A DNA stretch of 64,000 nt from Colocasia esculenta (taxonomy: Eukaryota > Streptophyta > Magnoliopsida > Alismatales > Araceae): the NCBI GenBank assembly GCA_014218235.1, contig CM024753.1, positions 4,340,001 to 4,404,000 on the forward strand, read 5' to 3'. Under the pieces are notes generated by a model, which did no database searches, was not told the DNA's origin, and worked only from the letters and a program-made list of their open reading frames with translations. Of the stretch, positions 45,270 through 57,084 are shown piece after piece; position 1 is the first letter of the stretch; the number at the start of each line of letters is the position of its first letter. The position numbers and the translations under genes are program-made.

Positions 45270-46855
45270 CCCGACATCGTTCTGCTCACCCGCTCCCCGC
45301 GCAGAAGACTGGAGGAACGGCGTAGAACGAAGGTGCGAGGGGAGGGCAGGCCTGGGGGCGGGTCTTATGCAAGGGTTTTCGAATCCGCCATGGGCGTGGG
45401 ATCGAAGCCTCGGAGGAGACCTTGCTTGCAGCTGGTTCCTCCCGCTGCTGGCGCTGGCGCTGCCCCTGCCGGTGCCGAATGCAACCTCTCCAACGTCACC
45501 TTTAACCGCGCCGCGGCCCGATACGCCCATTCGCGTCAGATTCTAAACTATTTCCTTGTGTGACTCTGCAAAGGACCTTCTCCGTTGATTGGTCTAAACA
45601 ATAACTCTGTTCGGATTTGGACCAATTAGGGCAGAAGGTCGTTATAGGTGTCCTGTAGGGCTGGGCAAAGCTTAGTTCCAACTTGGGCGCACTGCGCTGC
45701 AATGCAGAGAGAGCATCTTGTTGACGTGGCAGTTTCTTTTTTGTTGTTGTTTATTTCAGTTGATGTCATCGTTCGGGCTTGGCCTGGCTGTCCTCGTTCG
45801 TCAATTTTTGTTTAATATATGTATTTATCTCATTTTTTTAAAAAGTGTTTTATAACAAAATTTAATCTTCACTCTTAGTAAAAAATCTCTTTTAATAGGA
45901 AATATTTATTTGTATTTACTTTAGTGTAGACATGTAATGACTTGGTGAAAATTTTTAAACATTACATTGCAGGCGATAATTATATACTTTAATCATATTG
46001 CTTTTTTTTTTTGAAAAAGTGACTATATATTTTTATTGGTAATAGTTAATTTTTATGAAAAAAAATATTTAAATACATTTGTGTTGGCAATAGTCACTTG
46101 TAAAATATATTTATAGCTGCATGAGGTGTCCCCTAATACACTAAATGCCTTTCATCAAAATGGAACTTTATTTAAAAGTTCAAATAACAGTGACTTGGAA
46201 GGGACAAGTATTAATTTAACTCAAAAGGCCATTAGTTTTGGTATATTTTGAATGGAGAATAAATGGTTGACTTTTTATGATTGGGTCATTTTTATTCTTA
46301 CGATACATTATTGCCACCATCCCTTTGACTTTTATTGGTCGTTGAACTAGAATCTAGTGATGCTAAAAGCATCATTTTTATAATATAATGTCTTAAAAAA
46401 TATGTATTATTTCAACATATAATGACATGCCATTTATAAAATTCGATTTAGGAGGTACAAGCATATCTTAGATGTTAGACATAAAGATAACCTATTCTCC
46501 CAATTGATATTTTAAAACCTAGATGGGACCAACATTAATCAAATTGCTTACATAAAACAAGAACAAAAGAAGGAGATTGTCATCTCCAGGGAATACAAAG
46601 ACAACCACTAAGAAGAGCACAAACAAGAGACAAAGAGATAACATTGAAAGGACTGGATAACTGGTCAGACTCTGATCCAGAGAGCTTGATCAACAATGAA
46701 GGAAACACAAGGCAGAGGCCTAATCGAAAGAATGACTGTTGAGACACACGTTTGCAGCAAATCAAGTGATGAGGCTGGGAAGACACACACTGATGCAAAG
46801 TGTGTGGAATAACATCAAGACGCGAGCTAATCCATTTGAATCTAAAACCTTGAAC
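45270..46855. other. Promoter side of the DUF616 gene and spacer
   Basis: 45270-45560 is GC-rich; the minus-strand frame stays open upstream of the chosen ATG to 45530, probably 5' UTR. Two CCAAT boxes in opposite directions lie at about 45587-45592 (attggt) and 45622-45627 (ccaatt). 45740-46850 is AT-rich with no gene seen. Confidence 0.45.
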
Positions 46856-48270
46856 TGATGTATTTGGTGTGTGATGATCAACTAAGAGGGGAGGGGTAAA
46901 TTGATTGTCGCCTAAAAAGTTTTTTTTTCCATAGAATAGATTAAATTTAATTAAGTAGATCTATTGCGTAAGATGCACAACGAAATATAACATTTTAAAC
47001 AGCGAAACTAACTATCTTAACGTGCGTAGAATATAGATAGAAAAGATGGAAACAAACACAACGTGCACGCATGATTTAGAGTGGTTCGGCCAACACATCA
47101 CTTGTGCGTTTATCTCTACTACCGCACACCTCTGTGAAGATTTCTCCACTAACTTGTTCCACCATGTACAAGTTACAAACCCCTCGCACGGTTGTTTCAC
47201 AGGGACAATACTAACCCCTACACAATCTTTGTTTCACGAGTACAGAGAAACCAAAAACCCAATATGTAGTCATAAACCGAGCACACACACAAACACTGAT
47301 GCTCAATAAAACTAAAACCACCTAATAAGCCTGTGACAATGGGAAAAGAGATAAAATATAAAGCACAAGAATTCCCCATGTCCGAAATAGAAGAGTCGGT
47401 GCAGAAATCTCTTTCCACGATGAAGAACTTGTAGTTGTGCTCCACAAAGGATGTTCCTAGAGGTATGTCTGATGGAGACATGTTCCTCAACCTCTTGGTG
47501 ATGGATCTTCACGCCTGGAACAAGTCTAGGGCTGCTCAAGAATGTTGTTGTAGCATAAACCTTCAATGTATAGTTGGGACATCACCTCTAGCTCCAAGAG
47601 GATAAACCTTCTAGATAGTGGGATCTATTTTGGAGGCTTGGAAATGTTGTTATATATTACCCCAACCTGAAATATCATAACTTGGACGAATTCTCAGGCA
47701 GAGACCTAATGGATGAAAGAATCCATCCAATTTAGAAAATTACGTTTTTGTAATCAATCGATCGATTCTAGGAAATTGGTCGTCCAATTTATGATCTGGA
47801 CTTGAGGTCGACATGCAACTCTTCTGTGTCGACATGCTCTCCTGATCAATCGTCTGATTCTTCAACCAGTCGTTCGATTTCCGCACTATCCCCAAATCAA
47901 AGCTACTGAGACAATCAATCGATCAAGAATCATCAATTGATCATCTAATTTTGCATTGTCCCCAAACCAAAGGTATTGGGAGGCGGTCGATCGAAAATCA
48001 TCAATCGGTTGTCCGATGTCCTGTAGAGTACAAAAAGCTCTATCAGTTTGAATTTTGTCCAATCCAAGCCTTGGACTTTGTAATTGTCACTCCTCAATGC
48101 AACTTTGGTCTATATTGTTGCACACTGAATACATAAGTTAGACCCTCAAATTAAATATAATTAAATCAAATATTTGGTTCATTAACATGAACATAACTAT
48201 GTGCTTTGTGAAAATATCAACATGATGTAGAATTAATATTTTTGTTTTTATGATCATCACAACAATCTCC
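46856..48270 (-). repeat. 3' LTR of the copia element
   Basis: 46856-47640 matches 57085-57850 closely (gtggttcggccaacaca, aaaccgagcacacacacaaa, atgtcygaaat, ctgatggagacatgttcctc). The left end begins tgat, as does 57085. The right end is set by caacaatctcccctttttga at 48266-48285, which on the minus strand is a polypurine tract followed by TTG. Within 47750-48010 the words aatcgatcgatt and related forms recur, as in other Sirevirus LTRs. Confidence 0.82.
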
Positions 48271-48285
48271 CCTTTTTGATGATGC
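48271..48285 (-). other. Polypurine tract of the copia element
   Basis: On the minus strand AAAAAGGGGAGATT abuts the 3' LTR and would prime plus-strand synthesis. Further tracts of the same kind lie at about 48660-48678, 51111-51130 and 51499-51506. Multiple polypurine tracts before the 3' LTR are a known trait of Sireviruses. Confidence 0.7.
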
Positions 48286-48370
48286 CAAAACATATGTAGA
48301 TTTTTTACACAAAATGCAACATTTGATTTCTATTTTTTTATTTCACTTTGTGTTTGTATATGGCATACAT

Positions 48371-48616
48371 TTTTTTTAGGTTCGACGTAGTAGACAAGTA
48401 GTTGGCTTTGTATAGTAAAGAAATTAGCCTGCCTCAAGTTCGAAACCCAGGGTCCCTCCCTCCTGCCCTGTTCTTACCTTTGGAAACCAAGAAACCTTGA
48501 AAGAGACCTTAAGAAAAAAAACCACTTAAAATGAGCCTAGGCACACAGCCCTCGCAAGGATCGAGCCCTCCTCTCTCGGGTGTGTTGCAGGCGCCCAACC
48601 AACTGTGCTAACCTTG
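48371..48616 (-). mobile_element. tRNA-derived SINE, family B, intact
   Basis: On the minus strand it begins with a tRNA-like head: A box ttagcacagttggttggg and B box ggctcgatcctt, 30-odd bases apart. It ends in an A tail (T run at 48371-48377 on the plus strand). A perfect 16-bp target duplication, tgtatatggcatacat, flanks it at 48355-48370 and 48617-48632. 246 bp, no protein. Unrelated in its body to family A. Confidence 0.92.
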
Positions 48617-48713
48617 TGTATATGGCATACATGCATGCAATCATTCAATCATGCAGAATTACTCCCCCTCTCAAAAATAATTCTAACTTTTTCTTTTTCT
48701 TTTGTACACAAAC

Positions 48714-50769
48714 TATGACGGTCCTCGTCGTCCAAACCCGTTAAACTATAATAACGAGCCTGATCCGACTCCGTCTCCCGCGAACTGACTGAAGCCTTGC
48801 AAGGGATATCAACACACACATGTCTGTGAAAATATAAAAGAACACGTTGAACATACATGAGATTCCATATCTTACACATATTCACATGAAATGTATATAT
48901 CCAGTCTCAAACTAAAGTCAAGTACATGGTACAACTGCCTGAGACAAACCCCCAAGGCACAATAAAAAGGAAATTACTCTACTGGTGGCGTCGGCCCAAC
49001 TCTGCTGCGATGCGGTCCCAAACTAGAAAAGGGACGAGAACCCTCCTGCTCTCCTTCACCTGGAAGAAGAAGAGGTGAGCCTCACAAGTCATTGGCTCAG
49101 TAGAGAAACTCCCACACAAGTCGAAAGAACGATAATCGCACAATAGCATAAACAAGGCTTATATTCTAATAAAAGGTAACACTACCTACGCATGGTACTA
49201 CAACTGTAAATAAATAAACTATTTCAGAATATGTGCATGGTACAACTTTTAATAAATAAACGACAATTCACGTACACGTGTACAAGCTAAAGAAGGGCAC
49301 ACCGCACACGAGTCACGAGAACTGGTTCGCGACACCAGCTACTGACCCGGACAAACCACACAAGACTACCTCTCAGTTTCGCAGCCACGGACAAAAAGTC
49401 CAGCTACCTAAAGTGAGGCACTAGAAAATCGGACTAGCTAAGAACCAGTACGTCTACTAGTGTCTGTCCCCCAACCACAAGCGTGCTACAAGCGACCGCA
49501 CACCCACAAACACACGTCGCTGCTCATTGTCGTCTTTCCCTTCGCTAGATGTACAACTCAAACTCAAGAGTGAGAGTGTCCAGGAAGACGACACAAACCC
49601 TGGCAGTACATACCATACTGGGACAAACCCCGAGCACCACGTGCTTGGCTCACAATGAACCTGGGGTATTCGACTCAAGAGGTAACCACAGAAGGCGTTA
49701 AACAACCCAACTTGCTATGCACACAAATTCATGCAAACTCGACATTTCCAATCACGTTAAGTAATGATGCACCACTTACACGCTATAAATAACTTAAACA
49801 ACACCGCACAAGCAATGTGCAACCCGAAAGAGACAAACTGGCCACAAAGCCCAACAACTCGGGTGGCTACACTCTAAAACGCGACGAACATAGTAGATGC
49901 TATTAAGACCTTGAATCACAACGGACTAATCCGTCGCCTTTAAAACCTGAATCGCGACTAGACAAGTCGTCGTGTGCAAAATGTGATGTCTAGGTCCGTC
50001 GCCTTTTAAACTGAAGAACCCTACTCTGTTCCTTCATTTCGGAAATCACACAAACCACCCATACATGATGTAAAAACTATAATTAAACATCCGCACAATA
50101 ACCTAAGCATGCTTACTACTGAGCATAAGCAATTCCACAATTCAAATACATCAAACATAATCCATACAATCAAAACAAGGAGAAAGTTCCCCTACCAATA
50201 GGAAAAATGCAAGAACAACACTGCCTAGGCATTTCCTGCGCTTCGAAGCGCCTCCTCGCGTCGGAAACACACCGAAGAACGCACGAACAACCCCAAATCG
50301 CCAGCCAAAACCTCCACAGAGCTCCCCTCCAGCCAAACAGTGCAACTTGCACTGTTTGGCTAAGGCCTGGAGCCAAAACACAACACAGACTAAATCGCGA
50401 CGTATCAGGCCGTCGCGTTTAAAACGCGACATTCCTAGCCATTGCAATTAAGTCGCGACACCCCTCCATGCGCCACGCGACGCCCCTGCTTGCGCCACGC
50501 AGCGCGCATGCAGCCGCACCCATGGAAAGCGGCGATTGAATCGCGACATAGCAGGTGGTCGCGTTCATGAAGAATTGTAACGACTGTGTTGGTCACGTTC
50601 TTAACGAGCACGCCAGAGGTCCGTTGGGCTGAGGTTTTCGAACCCTTCAGCCTCACACCCCTGCTACACACACAACCACACTCACCCATACTGGGCGAAA
50701 CACAACCAATGGGTCATACATTGGCCCCCAAACTTGGTAAACTACGATTCAGAAGTTTAGTATTTTACA
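48714..50769 (-). repeat. Solo Ty3/gypsy LTR (2056 bp)
   Basis: Begins tatgacgg and ends ttttaca on the plus strand, and is flanked by a perfect 5-bp target duplication caaac (48709-48713 and 50770-50774). Shares order and words with the element 1 LTR: cccgttaaac, tcccgcgaac, gaagccttgcaaggga, then ccacggacaaaaagtccagc and gtgagagtgtccagg. No primer site, gag or pol, so the internal region was lost by LTR-LTR recombination. It sits in the non-coding part of the copia element. Hairpins at 49921-49934, 50396-50417 and 50542-50563. Confidence 0.9.
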
Positions 50770-50774
50770 CAAAC

Positions 50775-51874
50775 TCTCTCCCAAACTAGAATATAAAATC
50801 TACATATTCTCTCCCTTTTTTGATAGTATTAAAAAGTAGGTGGTAATAGAGTTAATAGATGCAATTGGCATAAATATAAAGTGTACTATGGGGAGGATGA
50901 TGGAGTGCATGCACTAAGAGATAGTCATGACATAGCCCACATATTTAATCAATTTCTCAAGACACACCCAAAATTAAATACCATGAAAAGTGATGTGTGA
51001 GATATGATTAAAATGCATCATACATGAAGATGGACATAAATTCTAATTAACACTAAACAATACTCTCAATCCAACTCGTGCATGATAGACCCTTGATTTT
51101 TGATAGCTATTACTCCGCCCCCTCTTTTTTTATATTAACTTGTTACCAATTGACTTCGGTTATAATTCCTTTCCTTTCATATTTTGTGAGGAAAGTATTA
51201 CCGTCTGACGCGAGGCTTCTCACTTGTTCAGTGGAGAGATCCGGTTATTAAACTCAGTTTCCCTTTTCTTTCAACCTGGGACATGTAACTTTTTCTCACG
51301 AGTTGCTATAAATTAGATGGATTTTAAGAATCACAAAAGTGTTAAGAAAAAAATTTCACCTATCATCAAAGTGATATTCATTAATTATATTCATGTGTGT
51401 TAGTGTGTTGGTCTTAATTTTATATGTATTTTGAGAGTCATGTTAAATGCATAACTATCTAGTTCCCTCTTAATGTATGTACATACCGAATGAATTAACT
51501 CCCCCTTAGTGATTGAATTAATACATATTAAGTATCAAACCAATGCAAAGAATAACAAGGGAGTATTAGGACATAGAAAAAATCAAGGATGGTGTTTTAC
51601 ATATAATTTATATGCATGCACATAAGGGATAAACATGTCAACACAAGCATGTAGTAGACATTAAACTCTATGACCTTTTTGTGTTTTTGATTTTTCAATT
51701 TTTTTATTTTTGTTTTTTATATAAGTAAAATAAAAACGTAGCCTGACATCAAAATCTAAACAAGTAAACAATAAGGTATACAAGAGTATCCATGTCTTAC
51801 ATTGGAATCATAAAATAGAAATGAACATGATACTCATAGAACAATTTCAATACCTTGAATTTTACATTGATGCT
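50775..51874 (-). other. Non-coding internal region of the copia element
   Basis: AT-rich, lies between the gag zinc-knuckle part and the solo LTR. It is the place where pol should be, but no integrase, RT or RNase H words are found on either strand. Holds polypurine tracts near 51111-51130 and 51499. Confidence 0.55.
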
Positions 51875-52250
51875 CTAGCTCAAAATTTTCAAGACATCTG
51901 CAACCACAACTCTCAAGTAGATTTCTTTGGTACCCAAAATAGTTTTGGGTCCAACAATGTTAGTCTGGGAAGACAATAAATCATTTCTAATCCACACCAA
52001 ATTCAATTTCTGCATGTTTTTCTTCAAAGAACATGTATAGTTCACGTGACCATGTCCACCACAGAAATAACATGTGATATTAGAGGTGCTTTGTGTGAGT
52101 TGTGGCATGTGAGTTACATGATGATTAACATGTTTGATTTTTTTTTATTATGCATGTTTCTTAACCTTCACATAATTTTCACAATTTACTAGTTTCTTAG
52201 CTTGCACAATGTTTTTAGCATGAAAATTCAATTGGGCATTTTTCTCTTTT
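51875..52250 (-). pseudogene. Zinc-knuckle end of the copia gag
   Basis: A knuckle CYFCGGHGHVNYTC (C-X2-C-X4-H-X4-C) is followed by basic and Trp-containing text (KKNMQKLNLVWIRND) and a stop at 51875. Upstream (52250-52148) a Lys-rich frame KEKNAQLNFHAKNIVQAKK leads to it with a frame change near 52145. At 52251 the frame is cut by a gypsy LTR and resumes on the other side at about 55210. Confidence 0.75.
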
Positions 52251-54466
52251 TGTGACGGACCGGGGTACTTATGCCCAATAAGACTCCATATCCAGATCCG
52301 CCTCCCGCGAACGGACCGTAGTCTCGCAAGGGATAGTTCACACACGTGTCCAATAAGAATATAAAAGACAACCACATAGTATAAGACACAAGAAAGTATA
52401 TGTGCTCATACCGTATATAGCAATTTACAACTGTACATTATTACATGTCCAATTTAAAAGTATAACTACCTGGGGCATACTCCGAGGGAGCACAAGCTCA
52501 CACAACACGACTACAACTCAATTGCTGGTGGTATAAGTCTGCTACAAACTCTTCCAGATGCTACACAAGCGGCAAGTCCTGAAAGAAACTGTAGGAGAGT
52601 GAGCCTCAACAAGTCACTAGCTCAGTAGGGGACCACCCAGAAACAACACCAGAAACTAAAGGGACCTCAACCACAAAGGGTCTCACAGGTAACATCGATA
52701 GCCAAACCATTTCATACTCACAACATTCATATATGAATTATAGTTAAATAAAAACTCAATAATTGAATATAACCTTAAAAGATAAGAGGGAGCAACAAGA
52801 CTAGTTCCGCACCACTAGTCCACTCAACAACTAAAACGCCTAGGCCCCAAGTCTCACAGGCAAACCAATAAAACAACTGATCACCTAAGCTATGAGCCAC
52901 ACAGGCAAACCACTGCCTAGGCCACAAGCTTCACAGGCGAACTACCCACACATGAGTGACAGGACTGCTAACCAAGAGCTAATCCCTTATACCCCAAACC
53001 ACGGTAAGCCGAAAACCACACACAACGTGGCAGGATTGGCTACAGCAAGCCATTCCATCACATATTAAAATCATAATAGGAAGTTTACCCGGGGGAAGGG
53101 TAAAACACATAACAAGTGGAAGGTCACACTACACGACCCCTATGGAGCACAGCTCCACTTAAACATTCGATAGGACTGGTACACAGTGTACCACCACTGA
53201 AACTATAACCCACACAGGGTATAGGTACCTACCACCACGAAGTGCCACTACGGGAACCACAAGTAAACCAGTTCACAACAGGGCACACTAAAACGAGTCA
53301 AACCATATCTGGTGAGTCAACACTCACCAACCACAAATGAAACTGTGCCACCACTCGGGCACACCACAAGCCCATGCCTGACACCTCTAGGGTCTCTGGC
53401 CGGAGCACCCTAAAGTGAGGCACTGGGAAACAAGACTAGCTGGGGACCAGTGACGTCTACTGGTGTCCGTACCCCCAACTACGAGCGCGCTACAAGCGAC
53501 AAAAGAACAAGCTCACACAAGTCGTTGTCCTACTGCCGTCTTTCCCTCAGCCGGACGTACAACTCAAACACAGGAGTGAGGGTGTCCAGAACAGACGACA
53601 AGACCTCGAAGGTACACCACAAGTACCGAGACAAATCCTGAGCACAACAAACACACGTGCTTGGTTCACAAAGAACCTGGGGTACCCGACTAGAGAGGTA
53701 TTCCGGAACAGGCGCCGAACCACCAAACTCGGCAAGCCCAAACCACAATATTTACACACTTTATTTTTAATGCAAACCACAGTACACATGTAAATGATAA
53801 CTTGTCCTGGTCACTCGTGACCTACAAGCTAACCTACACAACCCTTATATGAACCACACTATTCAATAATAACTCGGCTCATCATCGGTCATCACATGAC
53901 CTCCGTTGCCATATTAAACTCAAAGCACGACAATTGGGAATCACATATTACCACAACTCCTACATATCACATGATTTACTAATTAACCAACGTAGATATT
54001 TCTTAAACAAATATCCAAAGATCGAGGCTAGGTTCACACCGGAACCTCACTACCCAGTTATTACAACAAAACCTTAAACGTTAAACCACAATAGAGGATG
54101 TGTCATGCACATACTCAGATCACGTGAATACCACACTGATTACGTAAATAACACATTAACCACATAAAACAAGCCCACCTCGTGAGCAACACGCTCCATG
54201 AGCGTAACAAGTGCACCGGCTCCACCTGTCATTGACATGCACATGAATTACTAATAACCAGATAACCCAAACCACTAAAAGCATGCACAACCGAACCTCT
54301 CAGCTGAGGTCGCGACAAGGGGCAAGGTCGCCTTTAGAACATGACGCCTCGACATGTCGCAATTCAAAACCTTAACGGGACGGGAAGGACTGTCGCAACC
54401 TTGTCGCGACAGGAACCTTGGTCACCATTAAAATGCGACCCATCAACATGTCGCTTTCAAAATCAG

Positions 54467-54522
54467 AACGCGACGCATCGGGCTGTCGCGTTAAGAATGC
54501 GACGCCTAGGGTCGTCGCATTC
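54467..54522. repeat. Pair of long-stem hairpins in the gypsy LTR
   Basis: 54467-54492: perfect 8-bp stem (aacgcgac/gtcgcgtt), 10-base loop. 54495-54522: perfect 10-bp stem (gaatgcgacg/cgtcgcattc), 8-base loop. They are adjacent and of the same size. Weaker members of the same set precede them from 54309. Confidence 0.9.
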
Positions 54523-55034
54523 ACAGGCGCAAACCCTAACCCGGGAGGAACTCCACGGATCACCACTCTAGACCATTCAAACCACGATTAATTCACATTT
54601 TCCATGCTTTAATGGATACCCTAGCATGGTATCTACTGTTTGCAAAGCAGTAAGCGAGCTAACATGCAATCCAAACACAAATCAAGGTAGAACACCCTAC
54701 CTTCACGAAGAACGCAAAAATCGGAGATCCCTCGGCGTTTCCCCCACTCCACACGACGTCTTCGCAGCGAGAACACGCCCCACACACCTCCTGAACGTTG
54801 AACCGTCTGGAGAAACCCCGCGGCAGCTCCCCCTGGTCGAGCAGAGCTTCTGAAAGCTCTGTTCGGCTGGGGTTTCTTAAAAACGCACGGCAGTTAAGAA
54901 CGCGACGTAGCCCTGTGTCGCGACCTAGACGCGACGTAGGCGGCCGTCGCCTTCTCAAGACCGACGTCAGCAGGCCGCCCAGCGCACGACACGTGGCGTG
55001 CATGCAGACGTCGACCGCTCAACAACGGTAACAA

Positions 55035-55091
55035 GAACGCGACCCTTAGGGCCGTCGCATTCAGAATGCGACGTACGCCTTCGTCGCGTTC
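55035..55091. repeat. Second pair of long-stem hairpins in the gypsy LTR
   Basis: 55035-55062: 9-bp stem with one mismatch (C opposite A, which is G-U if transcribed from the minus strand), 10-base loop. 55064-55091: 10-bp stem with one G-T, 8-base loop. Same spacing and stem words as 54467-54522, about 570 bases away. Confidence 0.88.
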
Positions 55092-55210
55092 ATAGGCAGA
55101 AAACATGTGAGTGCTTTGGGCTCAATCCGACGGCCCACCAAGCCTCGCAACTAGCACAATGCGTAAAACACAAGCTAAAGGCCACACACACTAGCCAACA
55201 AACCCACTAA

Positions 55211-57035
55211 GTATGGATCCGCAATTGATTTACTTGGAATGTTGGAAGCATAAACAAAAGATGTAACCGTTTTAAACTCAAAAGATTTGTTCTTTTTTTT
55301 GGGAGAATAGCCTAAACTATATCTATTAATGTTAACTTTAATACTAAGCACTTCATCAAGCTTTTATTTCCTCTTCATGAGTTTAGAAACAGTGGACTTC
55401 AGCTCATCTATAGTTTCATGCAATTTCTTGATAGTGGATTCATAACTCATAGCATTCTTGTCAATATATGAAAATTTTTATTTCTAGCATTCATTTTCAT
55501 ATTTCAAAGAATTATTTTCCTTTTCGTGCATGCTCAGTTTTTCTGCAAAACCATTATTATGTGCCATGCATTGCATTTCATCCTCATACAGTGTGACTTT
55601 ACTTTGTAAGGAATTATTATCATCTTGAAGAACATTGCATTGTTAACTCAAAGAGAATAACTTAGTGCACTTTACTTTTGCACTTTGCACTTGCATCTCT
55701 TGCTACTCATTGGCCAATAAAAAGTAGGCACAATGCACCCATCCAATGAGGAGCAAGAGATGCAAGTGCAAAGTGCAAAAGTAAAGTGCACTAAGTTCTT
55801 CTCTAACTCAAAAAGTCACATGATTCACAAGGATGTTCATTATGCAAAATATCACTAATTTTTAATTTTAGGCCCTTATTTTCTTTTTTGACTTTTTGTT
55901 TTTTTCATGCAAGACAATGTACTTGGATTCCATCTCCTCAAGAGTACAAGTTTCTTGATCAGAAGTTACATCAAGAGTTTCTTTCTTGAGTGCCATGAGG
56001 TCGTATACGATGTCCTATTTTTCCTTGACATTTTTCGTTGCAGAGCTTGACTCATCGGAGTCACTCCATGTGGCAACCATGGCTTTCAGCTTCTTTGCCT
56101 TGACTTATATTCTACTTTTTTTAGAAACATTGGATGTTCTGATCTCATATGCCTATGTCTCGGCATTCCTAGAAGATTATTTTCATCTTCTTATTGGGTT
56201 CTCCTTGTTTGGATTTATCTCTGAAGTCTTTGAGGAATATGAGGACGTGGCATTTTCTTTCTCATAAATTTTTGAAAGCTCCAGACTACCTTAGCCACAT
56301 CTTCCTCATCTTCGTTTGACGAGTTTTCTTCTAAGCTGACCTCCACCTGTTGCTTGGCTTTAAGTGCGACATCTTTCTTCTTACTACTTGGTTGCTTGGG
56401 ATCTTCCCTCTCAAGTTGATTTCATAGGTCACGAGACTCTCAATCAATTCCTCCACAGTGAGGCTAGATAGATTTTTGGAGTCCTCAATAACCGTGGCTT
56501 TGGTGTGCCATGTCGGAGGGAGGGATCTCAAGATTTTCCTGACCAACTCCGAGTCAGTATACTTCTTGCCAATTAGAGCGCTCAAGCCGTTAGTAATCTG
56601 TGTAAGCCATGCAAACATCTCAAAAATTGTCTCCACTGGGATCATCTTAAACATTTCATACTCATGCACAAGAATATTGGCTTAGGTCTCCTTGATTTCT
56701 GATGTGTCTTCGTAGATTAGCTTTAATTTATCCCACATCTCCTTCGTTGAGTTACACATGGAGACACGATAATACTCATTATGATGTATGGCGCATTACA
56801 TAATATTCGTGGCACTAAAATTAATATTGAACTTTTTAATATTGTCCTTCGTCCACTTTCTCTCGTCCTTTGGCAGTGCATATAGTTTAGTACTCACGAC
56901 TTTTCAGATCTCTCATAGTCTTGAGCCTTGAGAAAGACGTGCATACGGTTTCTCCAATATGAATAATTGTTGCCATCAAAGTATAGTGGACGGTAGATGG
57001 AGTGTCCCCTCGGGCACGAGTCCCTTGTCGGCCAT
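55211..57035 (-). pseudogene. copia gag, N-terminal and central part
   Basis: Begins at an ATG at 57035 (MADKGLVPEG). The gag core of the Ty1/copia type (UBN2/Retrotran_gag_2) is clear at 56669-56331: LTQITNGLSALIGKKY, ELVRKILRSLPPTWHTK, LTVEELIESLVTYE. Frame changes and stops break it, and a MITE lies at 55653-55803. A coiled-coil-like stretch (STIKKLHETIDELKST) follows near 55380-55460. Confidence 0.78.
55653..55803. mobile_element. MULE-type MITE (151 bp) with 61-bp terminal inverted repeats
   Basis: The arms 55653-55713 and 55743-55803 are inverted copies. The inner 53 bases differ at one position only. The loop is 29 bases. A 9-bp direct repeat, taactcaaa, flanks it (55644-55652 and 55804-55812), the duplication length typical of Mutator-like elements. 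No coding capacity; it would need a MULE transposase from elsewhere. Inserted in the copia gag. Confidence 0.9.
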
Positions 57036-57070
57036 CACACACAAGATCACTCTTATAGATAAAGAGTCAT

Positions 57071-57082
57071 GCTCTGATACCA
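57071..57082 (-). other. Primer binding site of the copia element
   Basis: Minus strand TGGTATCAGAGC, complementary to the 3' end of initiator Met-tRNA. It lies two bases from the 5' LTR end at 57085. Confidence 0.9.
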
Positions 57083-57084
57083 AT

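Larger units (their letters stand above)
52251..55210 (-). repeat. Ty3/gypsy LTR inserted in the copia gag (about 2.96 kb)
   Basis: Starts tgtgacgg at 52251 and shares with the element 1 LTR gcccatgcctg, gtctactggtgtccgtaccc, ccaactacgagcgcgctaca, gtctttccctcagccggacg and caaagaacctggggtacc. No primer site or coding region follows, so it is a solo LTR or LTR fragment. The right end is near 55200-55210, where the copia gag frame resumes (SIADP). A matching target duplication was not found. Strong hairpins occur at 54300-54525 and 54895-55095. Confidence 0.75.

Noticed and set aside
45270..45530. Upstream in-frame start at 45530 for the DUF616 protein
   Set aside because: The added N-terminus is Arg/Pro-rich and unlike the family, while MAQYRQSG at 45269 gives the usual short cytosolic tail before the membrane segment.
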